Shown here in pieces: positions 1 to 7,976 of a stretch of DNA of 64,000 nucleotides; within the stretch, counting starts at the first letter, position 1, and each line of letters begins with the position of its first letter. The translations under genes were made by a program, and so were the position numbers. Location of the stretch: positions 62,001 through 126,000 of the forward strand of contig NZ_JAVHJU010000038.1 of assembly GCF_031082405.1 (NCBI RefSeq), in the 5' to 3' direction. The DNA is from Amycolatopsis sp. A133. GTDB lineage: Bacteria > Actinomycetota > Actinomycetes > Mycobacteriales > Pseudonocardiaceae. The notes beneath the pieces are model-generated. The model was not told the DNA's origin and ran no database searches. It saw only the letters and a list, made by a program, of their open reading frames with translations.

Positions 1-302
1 GCGCCCTGGGAGGCGAGGTCGCCGAGCAGCACCCGCACCACACCCAGCGGCAGGTCCAGCCCGACCGACAGCTCGGCGACCGAGCACCGCGCCCGGGCGC
101 GTTCGTAGAGCGAGCGCGACTCGGGCATGAGCGTGTCGCTCAGCGCCGGGTCGTACTGCGGCACCGAGATCAGCGTCTCCACCAGCAGCTGGTACCGGGT
201 ACCGGTGCGGCCGCCGGTGAGCGCGTACGCGCGGATCCGGCGGCTCCGGCGCGGCAACGGGGTGGCCGAGCCGGACACTTCGGACACTGTGGACACTGGC
301 AT
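1..302 (-). CDS. cvnC: DUF742 protein of a conservon (component C), 3' end outside the window
   Basis: About 100 codons are visible, starting at an ATG preceded by GGAGG with two bases between. The protein begins MPVSTVSEVSGSATPLPRRS and continues with the DUF742 pattern: RAYALTGGRT, then YQLLVETLISV, then a winged-helix-like stretch ending LDLPLGVVRVLLGDLASQG. DUF742 proteins are the third member of actinomycete conservons, which couple a kinase-like ATPase, a roadblock protein and a small GTPase at the membrane. It follows the roadblock gene after a 65-base gap, in the expected A-B-C order. The GTPase (component D) would lie beyond the left edge. Family assignment is firm; the cellular input is unknown. 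Confidence 0.85.
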   Translation of the reverse strand, partial: MPVSTVSEVSGSATPLPRRSRRIRAYALTGGRTGTRYQLLVETLISVPQYDPALSDTLMPESRSLYERARARCSVAELSVGLDLPLGVVRVLLGDLASQG

Positions 303-367
303 CACCTCCTCGTCGGGCGATCCGGAGCTTCGCCCCGGACCCCCGGAAGCCTGGTCGGGCACGGGCC

Positions 368-805
368 TCACGTCCGGGGCCGGCGCGCGGTCAGCACCTG
401 CCGCAGCTCCGCGCGCACCTCGGGGGTGAGCGCGTGCCCGGCGTTGGTGATGAACTGGGTCATCTCGTAGGCGACCACCTTCATGTCCGCCTCGCCCGAG
501 GTCAGCACCGCGAGCCCGGCACCGGAGCCGATGCCCATGAACAGGAAGTAGCCGTGGGTGAGCCGGATGATGATCTGCTCGCAGGCGCCCTTCCCGAACA
601 GGGCCGCGCTGTTGCCGGCCAGCGAGAGCAGGCCGCTGGCGATCGCCGCGAGCTGTTCGGCCTCGGCCTCGCCGACCGAATCCGACGCGGTGAGCGGGAA
701 GCCGTCCACGCTCATGATCAGCGCGTGGCTGACCCCGTGCACCTTGCGCACGAAGTCGTCGAGCAGCCAGGCGAAGTTCGCCGTGGCCGGGTGGGGAGCG
801 CTCAC
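368..805 (-). CDS. cvnB: Roadblock/LC7 domain protein of a conservon (component B)
   Basis: A 145-residue protein with one roadblock/LC7 fold: NFAWLLDDFVRKVHGVSHAL, LIMSVDGFPLTASD, then a helix with QLAAIASGLLSLAGN and the strand YFLFMGIGSGAGLAVLTS. MglB-type roadblock proteins act on small Ras-like GTPases, so this one probably serves the conservon GTPase. The GTG start overlaps the stop of the upstream ATPase gene as GTGA, implying translational coupling. A longer in-frame extension upstream exists but is Arg/Ala-rich and lies inside the ATPase gene, so I reject it. Confidence 0.88.
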   Translation of the reverse strand: MSAPHPATANFAWLLDDFVRKVHGVSHALIMSVDGFPLTASDSVGEAEAEQLAAIASGLLSLAGNSAALFGKGACEQIIIRLTHGYFLFMGIGSGAGLAVLTSGEADMKVVAYEMTQFITNAGHALTPEVRAELRQVLTARRPRT

Positions 806-2052
806 GAGCCGGTTCCTCCGGGCGTCTCGTCCTGCCGGGTGCGGTTCTCCGCCAGCGCCGCCTGCTCGCCGTCGGCGAACGCGCCGAGGTCGGCGAGCAG
901 CCGCTCGTGCCCGGACCCGGCGGTCTCCTCGCCCGGCGGGGGCGACGGCGGTGGCGGCGGCGGTTCCGGCGCGGCGGCGCGGATGCTGCCGGGCACGCGG
1001 CGCGGCAAGCCGCTCGGCGTGGTCCCGCCGACCGCCCGCTCGACCGGGCGGGGCCGCGGGCTGGGCTTGCGCGGCGCCGGCTCCGGCGCCTCCCGGGAGT
1101 GCGTGCCGGAGCGGCGGCGCGGCAGCCCGGCGGCGGTGGCCGGTGCCGCGCCGGCCCCGGCCTTGACCGGCTCCATGGTGACGGTCCGGGTGCCCGACCA
1201 CGCGTGCTCGGCGAGCTCGGTGACGACACCGGTGGGCAGCAGCACCGTGGCCACCGTGCCGTGCGGGCTGCGGCGGTCGAGCCGCACGGTGACGCCGTGG
1301 CGGGCCGCCAGGCGGGCGACCACGGCGAGGCCCATGTGCCGCGCCGCGGCGTCGTCGAGGTCGCCGCCCGCGGCCAGGCGGGCGTTGAGGTCGCCGACGC
1401 GGTCGGCGGGGATGCCGATGCCCTCGTCCTCGATCCGGACGAGCACGCTGCCCTGCTCGGTCAGGTGCGCGCTGACGTGCACCGGCGAGCTGGGCGACGA
1501 CTGGTTGGCGGCGTTGTCGAACAGCTCCGCCAGCACCCGGCCCAGGTCCTCCGCGGCGAAGCCGACGACGCCGAGGTTGACCACGCGGCCGATGGTGATC
1601 CGGGCGTAGTGGTTGATCGAGGACATCGCCTCGCGCATGAGGTCGAGCACCGAGGTCGCGCGGGCGGCGTCGTCGGTGGTGTCCTGCCCGGCCAGCACGC
1701 GCAGGTTCTCGGCGTTGCGCCGCAGCCGGGTGGCGAGGTGGTCGAGCTGGTAGAGCTCGGCGAGGCGGTGGTGGTCCTCCTCCCCCGCCTCCAGCTCCTC
1801 CAGCCGCGCGAGGAGCTGGTCGAGGAGGTTGAGGTCACGCAGGGCGACGCTGGCGCAGATCTCGGCCAGCACGCCGTCTTCGGACGGCGGCGCCACCGGC
1901 TCCGGCCGGGACAGCTCCGCGATCGCCGGTCCCGCTGCGGGCGTGTACCCCGGGTGCTTCGGGGGCGCGGTGAGGAACTGCGCGGCGGCGACGCGCGAGC
2001 GGTCCAGCAGGACGCGTGATCGATCCAGGAGTTCCCGGGCCCGGCTCGCCAT
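802..2052 (-). CDS. cvnA: Conservon sensor-kinase-like ATPase (component A), apparently soluble
   Basis: A 416-residue protein with a histidine-kinase-type ATPase core. A dimerisation helix carries DHLATRLRRNAENL (His about residue 105). The N box is ELFDNAAN (about 176-183), G1 is DEGIGIP (209-215) and G2 is MGLAVVARLAARHG (240-253). Residues 300-416 are Pro/Arg/Ala-rich and probably disordered. Most relatives in conservons carry an N-terminal extracellular sensor and membrane helices. Here I find no hydrophobic segment before the dimerisation helix, so the protein looks cytoplasmic. It is the first gene of the unit and overlaps the roadblock gene by four bases. The ATG at 2052 has only a weak GGAAGAAG upstream, so an earlier start is not excluded. 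Confidence 0.82.
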   Translation of the reverse strand: MASRARELLDRSRVLLDRSRVAAAQFLTAPPKHPGYTPAAGPAIAELSRPEPVAPPSEDGVLAEICASVALRDLNLLDQLLARLEELEAGEEDHHRLAELYQLDHLATRLRRNAENLRVLAGQDTTDDAARATSVLDLMREAMSSINHYARITIGRVVNLGVVGFAAEDLGRVLAELFDNAANQSSPSSPVHVSAHLTEQGSVLVRIEDEGIGIPADRVGDLNARLAAGGDLDDAAARHMGLAVVARLAARHGVTVRLDRRSPHGTVATVLLPTGVVTELAEHAWSGTRTVTMEPVKAGAGAAPATAAGLPRRRSGTHSREAPEPAPRKPSPRPRPVERAVGGTTPSGLPRRVPGSIRAAAPEPPPPPPSPPPGEETAGSGHERLLADLGAFADGEQAALAENRTRQDETPGGTGS

Positions 2053-2389
2053 GTGGTCCCACTTCTTCCTTGCTCAGGTGCGGCTGTGTGTACTGGACGA
2101 ACGGTTTGTCGAACGAACTTCGGTGGTGCTGGAACGGCTCGGTACGCCGGCCCCCGGCGGCGATGCGGGACATGCAAGCAGAAAGGTTCGTGGGATGTCC
2201 ACAGCCGGTCCCCGCGCGATCGCCGTGTGTGATCATGATTTCGGAGCGTCGCCGCTGGTGAGCGCAGTGGATTAGGCCATTCGGTTCAATTTTGCAAATT
2301 GCGGCTCGCAACAGAGCGCACACGGACGCCGAACGCGCAGCTGAGGCAGGCCCCGACCGCGAAATCCCAGGTCGTGCCCGATTCGTCCC
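2053..2389. other. Divergent intergenic region between the conservon and tetR
   Basis: No convincing gene is seen here. It must hold the minus-strand conservon promoter. A short AT-rich patch at about 2283-2300 contains TTTTGCAAATTGC, close to a palindrome, and might be a regulatory site. An in-frame extension of the tetR reading frame back to 2299 is rejected because it would place the tetR operator inside the gene. Confidence 0.4.
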
Positions 2390-2442
2390 AAACTTGCGGG
2401 GCCCGCACTTTTTTGCGTGGCCCGCAAGTTTTTCGCTACACT
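2390..2442 (+). promoter_or_regulatory. tetR promoter with overlapping inverted-repeat operator
   Basis: A perfect 11-base inverted repeat, AAACTTGCGGG (2390-2400) and CCCGCAAGTTT (2421-2431), flanks a third half-site-like CCCGCACTTTTTT. A candidate -35 TTGCGT (2413-2418) lies 18 bases before a -10 TACACT (2437-2442). The predicted transcription start falls at the tetR ATG (2449), giving a leaderless mRNA, in line with the lack of a ribosome-binding site. The repeat covers the -35 and spacer, so binding by the TetR protein would block its own operon. The promoter call is inferred from sequence only. Confidence 0.5.
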
Positions 2443-2448
2443 CCGCTC

Positions 2449-3111
2449 ATGCCGCCGGAAGAACCACCGAAGCTCACCCTCCGGGAGCGGAAGAAGCGCG
2501 AGGCCCGCCGGGCCCTCGCGCAGGCCGCGCTGCGGCTCACGCTGGACCGCGGGCTGGAGAACGTCCGGGTGGAGGACATCGCCGTCGAAGTGGGCGTCTC
2601 CCCGCGGACGTTCAACAACTACTTCTCCAGCAAGGAGCAGGCGGTCTGCTCGATCGTGGTCGACCGCCACGAGGGGATGCGCGAAGCCCTGCTCGCCCGG
2701 CCGGCGGGCGAGCCGCTCTGGGAGGCCGTCAAACAGGCGGTCCTCGAGCAATATTCGCGTGATGGCGAGCCGGATCGCGCGTATGTTGCGCGTATCCGGG
2801 AGCTGATGGGCCAGCTCATGCTGCGTGGCGAATTCCTGAACGCCCACGCGGCGGTCGAGCAGGTCCTCGCCGAAACGATCGCGAAACGGGTGGGCGGTGT
2901 GGACCACCTGCTGTGCCGGCTGATGGCCTCCTCGGTGGAAAGCGCCGTCCGCGTCGCCTTCGTGAACTGGTTCACCGAAGGCGAACCGCTCCTGCCGACC
3001 CTGGAGCGGCTGCTGGACGAGCTGGCCGCCGGGATGCCGACCCTGACCGGCGGCGCCGGAGGAAATCCCGAACCGAACACCACCACTCCACTGGGGGAAC
3101 CGTTGTGCTAG
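2449..3111 (+). CDS. TetR-family repressor of the adjacent ABC exporter
   Basis: A 220-residue TetR-type regulator. The N-terminal helix-turn-helix reads RVEDIAVEVGVSPRTFNNYF followed by SSKEQAV, the usual signature around residues 35-62; the C-terminal ligand/dimer domain is variable. The ATG at 2449 is chosen because a promoter and operator lie immediately upstream and no Shine-Dalgarno sequence is present. The stop overlaps the GTG of the first ABC gene, so the three genes form one operon. By context it probably senses a compound exported by the pump and represses the operon. Confidence 0.85.
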   Translation: MPPEEPPKLTLRERKKREARRALAQAALRLTLDRGLENVRVEDIAVEVGVSPRTFNNYFSSKEQAVCSIVVDRHEGMREALLARPAGEPLWEAVKQAVLEQYSRDGEPDRAYVARIRELMGQLMLRGEFLNAHAAVEQVLAETIAKRVGGVDHLLCRLMASSVESAVRVAFVNWFTEGEPLLPTLERLLDELAAGMPTLTGGAGGNPEPNTTTPLGEPLC

Positions 3112-4838
3112 TCAAGCTCCTGCGCAGCCACCTGCGCCCGTACCGGGGCACGCTGTGGGTGATCGTCGGGCTGCAGCTCGTGCAGACGATCGCCATGCTC
3201 TACCTGCCGACGCTGAACGCCGACATCGTCGACAACGGCCTGATCAAGGGCGACATGCCCTACATCCTGCGGATCGGCGCGGTGATGCTCGCCATCACGC
3301 TGGCCCAGATCGCCGGCTCGATCGGCGCGGTGTACTTCGGCGCGCGCACGGCGATGGCGATCGGCCGGGACATCCGGGCCGGCGTCTTCCACCGGGTGCA
3401 GGACTTCTCGGCCCGCGAGGTCGGCCAGTTCGGCACGCCGTCGCTGATCACCCGCACCACCAACGACGTCCAGCAGATCCAGATGCTGGTGCTGATGACG
3501 CTGACGCTGATGGTGTCCGCGCCGATCATGTGCGTCGGCGGCATCATCCTGGCGCTGAACCTCGACGTGCCGCTGTCGTCGCTGCTGCTGGTGATCGTGC
3601 CCGTGCTGGCGGTTTCGGTCGGGCTGGTCATCGCGAAGATGCGTCCCGCGTTCCGGCTGATGCAGGTGCGGATCGACCGGATCAACCAGATCCTGCGCGA
3701 GCAGATCATGGGCATCCGCGTGATCCGGGCGTTCGTGCGCGACTCCCACGAACGGCAGCGCTTCGACGTCGCCAACGACGAGCTGCTCACCGTGTCGCTG
3801 CGGGTCGGGCGGCTGATGGCGCTGATGTTCCCGATCGTGATGCTGGTGATGAACGCCTCCAGCGTCGCGGTGCTATGGTTCGGCGGGCAGCGCATCGACT
3901 CCGGCAGCATGCAGATCGGCGCCATGACGGCGTTCCTGTCCTACCTGCTGCAGATCCTGATGGCCGTCATGATGGCCACGTTCATGTTCATGATGGTGCC
4001 GCGCGCGGAGGTCAGCGCCGAGCGGATCAGCGAGGTGCTGGACACCGAGTCGAGCGTCCGCCCGCCGGTGTCGCCGATCCGCCCGGGCGCGGTGCGCGGG
4101 CACCTGGAGCTGGCGAACGTCGAATTCCGCTACCCCGGCGCGGAAAAGCCGGTGCTGCAGGACATTTCGCTGATCGGGCGGCCCGGTGAGACCACCGCCG
4201 TGATCGGGTCGACCGGTACCGGCAAGACCACGCTGCTCAACCTGATCCCCCGCCTGATGGACGCCACCCGCGGCACGGTGAAGGTCGACGGCGTCGACGT
4301 GCGCGACCTCGACCCGGCGGTGCTCGCCCGTGCGGTCGGGCTCGTCCCGCAGAAGCCGTACCTGTTCGCCGGCACGGTGGCGAGCAACCTGCGTTACGGC
4401 AACCCGGACGCGACCGACGAAGAACTGTGGCACGCGCTGGAGGTGGCGCAGGGCAAGGAATTCGTCGAAGCGATGGCCGAGGGCCTCGAGGCGCCGATCG
4501 CCCAGGGCGGCACGAACGTCTCGGGCGGCCAGCGGCAGCGGCTCGCGATCGCCCGGATGCTGGTGCACAAACCGGAGATCTACCTGTTCGACGACTCGTT
4601 CTCGGCACTGGACTACGCGACCGACGCGGCCCTGCGCCGCGCGCTGGTGTCGGAGACGAAGGACGCGACGGTGGTCATCGTGGCGCAGCGGGTCAGCACG
4701 ATCCGGGGCGCCGACCGGATCATCGTCCTCGACGAAGGCCGCGTCGTCGGCACCGGCACCCACCACGAACTCATGGACGGCAACAACACCTACCGGGAGA
4801 TCGTGCTGTCCCAGCTCACCGAACAGGAGGCGGCGTGA
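3105..4838 (+). CDS. ABC exporter half-transporter, degenerate-site subunit
   Basis: A 577-residue fused membrane and ATPase half-transporter. Six membrane helices fill about residues 10-320. The ATPase domain has Walker A GSTGTGKTT (about 368) and signature VSGGQRQR (about 472). Its Walker B is IYLFDDSFSALD, with Asp in place of the catalytic Glu. The H-loop reads IVAQRVSTI, with Gln in place of His. These substitutions are those of the degenerate subunit of heterodimeric exporters such as TM287. The partner gene follows with a four-base overlap. The GTG start overlaps the tetR stop by seven bases and is preceded by GGGGGA. Function: membrane efflux of an unknown, probably hydrophobic, substrate. 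Confidence 0.9.
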   Translation: MLVKLLRSHLRPYRGTLWVIVGLQLVQTIAMLYLPTLNADIVDNGLIKGDMPYILRIGAVMLAITLAQIAGSIGAVYFGARTAMAIGRDIRAGVFHRVQDFSAREVGQFGTPSLITRTTNDVQQIQMLVLMTLTLMVSAPIMCVGGIILALNLDVPLSSLLLVIVPVLAVSVGLVIAKMRPAFRLMQVRIDRINQILREQIMGIRVIRAFVRDSHERQRFDVANDELLTVSLRVGRLMALMFPIVMLVMNASSVAVLWFGGQRIDSGSMQIGAMTAFLSYLLQILMAVMMATFMFMMVPRAEVSAERISEVLDTESSVRPPVSPIRPGAVRGHLELANVEFRYPGAEKPVLQDISLIGRPGETTAVIGSTGTGKTTLLNLIPRLMDATRGTVKVDGVDVRDLDPAVLARAVGLVPQKPYLFAGTVASNLRYGNPDATDEELWHALEVAQGKEFVEAMAEGLEAPIAQGGTNVSGGQRQRLAIARMLVHKPEIYLFDDSFSALDYATDAALRRALVSETKDATVVIVAQRVSTIRGADRIIVLDEGRVVGTGTHHELMDGNNTYREIVLSQLTEQEAA

Positions 4839-6847
4839 GCACCACCGAAACGCCCAAGGCCGCCGTCACCGAAGCCGGGGAACGGCCCACCGCGCAACGG
4901 CACCGCAACACCGGGGCCGCGGCCGCCGGACCCGGTGCCCGCTTCATGGGCGGCGGCGCGCCGCCCGAGAAGCCACTGGACTTCAAGGGGTCCCTGAAAC
5001 GGCTGCTGCAGCTGCTGAGACCGCAGCGGGTGGCCCTGATCGGCGTCCTCGTGCTCGGTGCGGCCAGCGTCACGCTGACCGTGATCGGACCGAAGATCCT
5101 CGGCCAGGCCACCGACGCGATCCTCGCCGGCGTGCTCGGCAAGCAGGTGCCGCCGGGGGTCACCAAGGAGCAGGTCGTCGCCGGTCTGCGGGCCCGCGGC
5201 GACAGCACGCTCGCCGACATCTACAGCCGCGTCGACCTCGTGCCCGGCGTCGGCATCGACTTCGACAAGGTCGGGCAGATCCTGCTGACCGTGCTGGCCC
5301 TGTTCGTCATCTCGTCGTTCTTCGGGCTCATCCAGGCCCGGCTGACGACGACCCTGGTGCAGCAGGCGGTGTACCGGCTGCGCCAGGAGGTCGAGGACAA
5401 GTTCGCGCGGCTGCCGCTGAAGTACTTCGACCGCCAGCCGCGCGGCGAGGTGCTTTCCCGCGTCACCAACGACATCGACAACCTCGCGCAGTCGCTGCAG
5501 CAGACGCTGTCGCAGATCGTCTCGTCGCTGCTGACGGTGATCGGCGTGCTGATCATGATGTTCCTGATCTCGCCGCTGCTGGCGCTGATCGCGCTGCTGA
5601 CCGTGCCGCTGTCGGCGGTCGTGGCCGCCAAGGTCGGGAAGCGGGCGCAGCCGAACTTCATCAAGCAGTGGTCGACGACGGGGAAGCTCAACGCCCACGT
5701 CGAGGAGATGTACACCGGGCACTCGCTGGTCAAGGTGTTCGGCCGCCGCGACGAGTCCGCGGCGATCTTCGACAAGCAGAACGAAACGCTCTACCAGGCG
5801 AGCTTCAAGGCGCAGTTCATCTCCGGGATGATCCAGCCGGCCATGATGTTCATCGGCAACCTCAGTTACGTGCTGGTGGCGGTGATCGGCGCGCTGCGCG
5901 TCGCGTCGGGCAGCCTCACGCTCGGCGAGGTGCAGGCGTTCATCCAGTACTCGCGCCAGTTCAGCCAGCCGGTGACGCAGATCGCCAGCATGGCGAACCT
6001 GCTGCAGTCCGGCGTCGCCTCGGCCGAGCGGGTGTTCGCGCTGCTCGACGCCGAGGAGCAGGCCCCGGAGCCGGCGGAGCCGCAGCGGCCGTCCGTGATC
6101 CGCGGGCGCGTCGAGTTCCAGGACGTCTCCTTCCGCTACCTGCCGGACAAGCCGCTGATCGACAACCTTTCGCTGACCGTCGAACCCGGTCAGACGGTGG
6201 CGATCGTCGGCCCGACCGGTGCCGGGAAGACGACGCTGGTCAACCTGCTCATGCGGTTCTACGAGCTCGACAGCGGGCGGATCACGCTCGACGGCGTCGA
6301 CATCGCGAAGATGAACCGCGAAGAGCTGCGCGACCAGACCGGCATGGTGCTGCAGGACGCGTGGCTGTTCGGCGGCACGATCGCGGAGAACATCGCCTAC
6401 GGCGCGGACGACCCGAGCCGCGAAGAGATCGTCGACGCGGCGAAGGCGACGCACGTGGACCGCTTCGTGCGGACCTTGCCGGACGGGTACGAGACGGTGC
6501 TCGACGACGAGGGCGGCACGGTCAGCGCGGGCGAAAAGCAGCTGATCACGGTCGCGCGGGCGTTCCTGGCCAAGCCGGTGATCCTCATCCTGGACGAGGC
6601 GACCAGCTCGGTCGACACCCGCACCGAGGTGCTCATCCAGCGGGCGATGAACTCGCTGCGCAGCGGCCGCACGAGCTTCGTCATCGCCCACCGCCTCTCC
6701 ACGATCCGCGACGCGGACGTGATCCTGGTGATGGAGCACGGGCAGATCGTCGAGCAGGGCGACCACGAAACGCTGCTGCACAGCGGCGGTGCCTACTCGC
6801 GGCTCTACGCCGCGCAGTTCGCGGAAGCCGTGGCGGAAACCGACTGA
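4835..6847 (+). CDS. ABC exporter half-transporter, catalytic subunit
   Basis: A 670-residue partner of the preceding gene. It has a roughly 45-residue cytoplasmic N-terminal tail and an insertion of about 60 residues between helices 1 and 2 (GKQVPPGVTKEQVV onward). In the ATPase domain, Walker A is GPTGAGKTT (about 459), Walker B is ILILDEATSS with the catalytic Glu, and the H-loop is IAHRLSTI with His. Its signature is TVSAGEKQ rather than LSGGQ. The two subunits therefore form one complete site (this Walker B with the partner's SGGQ) and one degenerate site, as in TM287/288. The GTG start overlaps the upstream stop as GTGA. Confidence 0.9.
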   Translation: MSTTETPKAAVTEAGERPTAQRHRNTGAAAAGPGARFMGGGAPPEKPLDFKGSLKRLLQLLRPQRVALIGVLVLGAASVTLTVIGPKILGQATDAILAGVLGKQVPPGVTKEQVVAGLRARGDSTLADIYSRVDLVPGVGIDFDKVGQILLTVLALFVISSFFGLIQARLTTTLVQQAVYRLRQEVEDKFARLPLKYFDRQPRGEVLSRVTNDIDNLAQSLQQTLSQIVSSLLTVIGVLIMMFLISPLLALIALLTVPLSAVVAAKVGKRAQPNFIKQWSTTGKLNAHVEEMYTGHSLVKVFGRRDESAAIFDKQNETLYQASFKAQFISGMIQPAMMFIGNLSYVLVAVIGALRVASGSLTLGEVQAFIQYSRQFSQPVTQIASMANLLQSGVASAERVFALLDAEEQAPEPAEPQRPSVIRGRVEFQDVSFRYLPDKPLIDNLSLTVEPGQTVAIVGPTGAGKTTLVNLLMRFYELDSGRITLDGVDIAKMNREELRDQTGMVLQDAWLFGGTIAENIAYGADDPSREEIVDAAKATHVDRFVRTLPDGYETVLDDEGGTVSAGEKQLITVARAFLAKPVILILDEATSSVDTRTEVLIQRAMNSLRSGRTSFVIAHRLSTIRDADVILVMEHGQIVEQGDHETLLHSGGAYSRLYAAQFAEAVAETD

Positions 6848-6902
6848 CGTCGTCGCCCCGGTACCCTGGAAGCTCTTCGAGCGGAAGGGGTACCGGGGGC
6901 CC

Positions 6903-7970
6903 ATGGCCGACAAACTCGAGGAGTACCGCGGCAAGCGTGCCCGCGACCGCACCTCCGAGCCCTGGCCGGACGGCCCGCCCGTCCCCGGGGACAACAACCT
7001 CTTCGTCATCCAGGAGCACCACGCCACCCGGCTGCACTGGGACTTCCGGCTGGAACGCGACGGCGTGCTCGTCTCGTGGGCGGTGCCGAAGGGCCTGCCG
7101 CTCTCCCCCGGCGTGCCCCGGCTCGCGGTGCACACCGAGGACCACCCCATGGAGTACCTCACCTTCTCCGGCGAGATCCCCGCGGGCGAGTACGGCGGCG
7201 GCCGGATGACCGTGTGGGACACCGGGAAGTACGAAACCCTGCACTGGAACGACCACAAGGTCGAAGTCGTCTTCCACGGCGGACGCGCGCGCGGCAAGTA
7301 CCTGTTCGTCAACCGGCACGACGAGGACGGCCGCGACTGGACGCTGCGGCGCCTCGACCCCGCCGAACCCGGGCACGAGGACGCGCCGGAGTTCCTGGAG
7401 CCGATGACGGCGGTCCCCGGCGGGCTGCCGCCGGACGACGACGAGTGGGCCTACGAATTCGCCTGGGGCGGCCTGCGCACGATGCTGCTCGTCTGCGGCG
7501 GCCGCGTCACCGCGCACGACGAAACCGGCGCCGACGTCACCGGCCGCTACCCCGAGCTGCACAAGCTGGGCGAACAGCTCGGATCGACGGAAGTGCTGCT
7601 GGACGGCGAAGTCGTCGTGGTCAAGGACGGCAAGCCCCACCCCGGCGGCCTCGACGAGCGCCGCCGGGCCGACGGCGCGGCCGCCAAACGGCTCAAGACC
7701 AGCTGCCCGGTCTTCTACTTCGCCTCCGACGTCCTGCACCTCGACGGCCACCCGACGCTCGACCTGCCCTACACCAAACGCCGGGAACTGCTCGAGGGCC
7801 TGGGGATCGAGGACCGGCACTGGCAGGTCCCGCGGTACTACTCCGGCGGCGGCGAGGCCGTTGCCGGAGCCGCCCGCCAGCACGGCCTGCCCGGCGTCGT
7901 CGCGAAGCGGGCCGACAGCCCGTACCGGCAGGGCGGCGGTACGGGCGATTGGCTGTTCATCGCGGACTGA
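6903..7970 (+). CDS. LigD-like 3'-phosphoesterase fused to a catalytically dead ligase domain
   Basis: A 355-residue protein. Residues 1-150 match the phosphoesterase domain of bacterial NHEJ ligase LigD, with the metal and phosphate residues in HHATRLHWDFRLE, WAVPKG, HTEDHPMEY and GEYGGG. The C-terminal part resembles the ligase adenylation domain: LDGEVVVV and GVVAKRADSPYR are kept. Motif I reads WAYEFAWGGLR where active enzymes have a Lys-Trp-Asp-Gly core, so the adenylated Lys is Ala and the Asp is Gly. The likely activity is trimming of 3' ends during DNA repair, not ligation. It starts 55 bases after the ABC operon and ends just before a convergent gene. Confidence 0.8.
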   Translation: MADKLEEYRGKRARDRTSEPWPDGPPVPGDNNLFVIQEHHATRLHWDFRLERDGVLVSWAVPKGLPLSPGVPRLAVHTEDHPMEYLTFSGEIPAGEYGGGRMTVWDTGKYETLHWNDHKVEVVFHGGRARGKYLFVNRHDEDGRDWTLRRLDPAEPGHEDAPEFLEPMTAVPGGLPPDDDEWAYEFAWGGLRTMLLVCGGRVTAHDETGADVTGRYPELHKLGEQLGSTEVLLDGEVVVVKDGKPHPGGLDERRRADGAAAKRLKTSCPVFYFASDVLHLDGHPTLDLPYTKRRELLEGLGIEDRHWQVPRYYSGGGEAVAGAARQHGLPGVVAKRADSPYRQGGGTGDWLFIAD

Positions 7971-7976
7971 GCTTGG

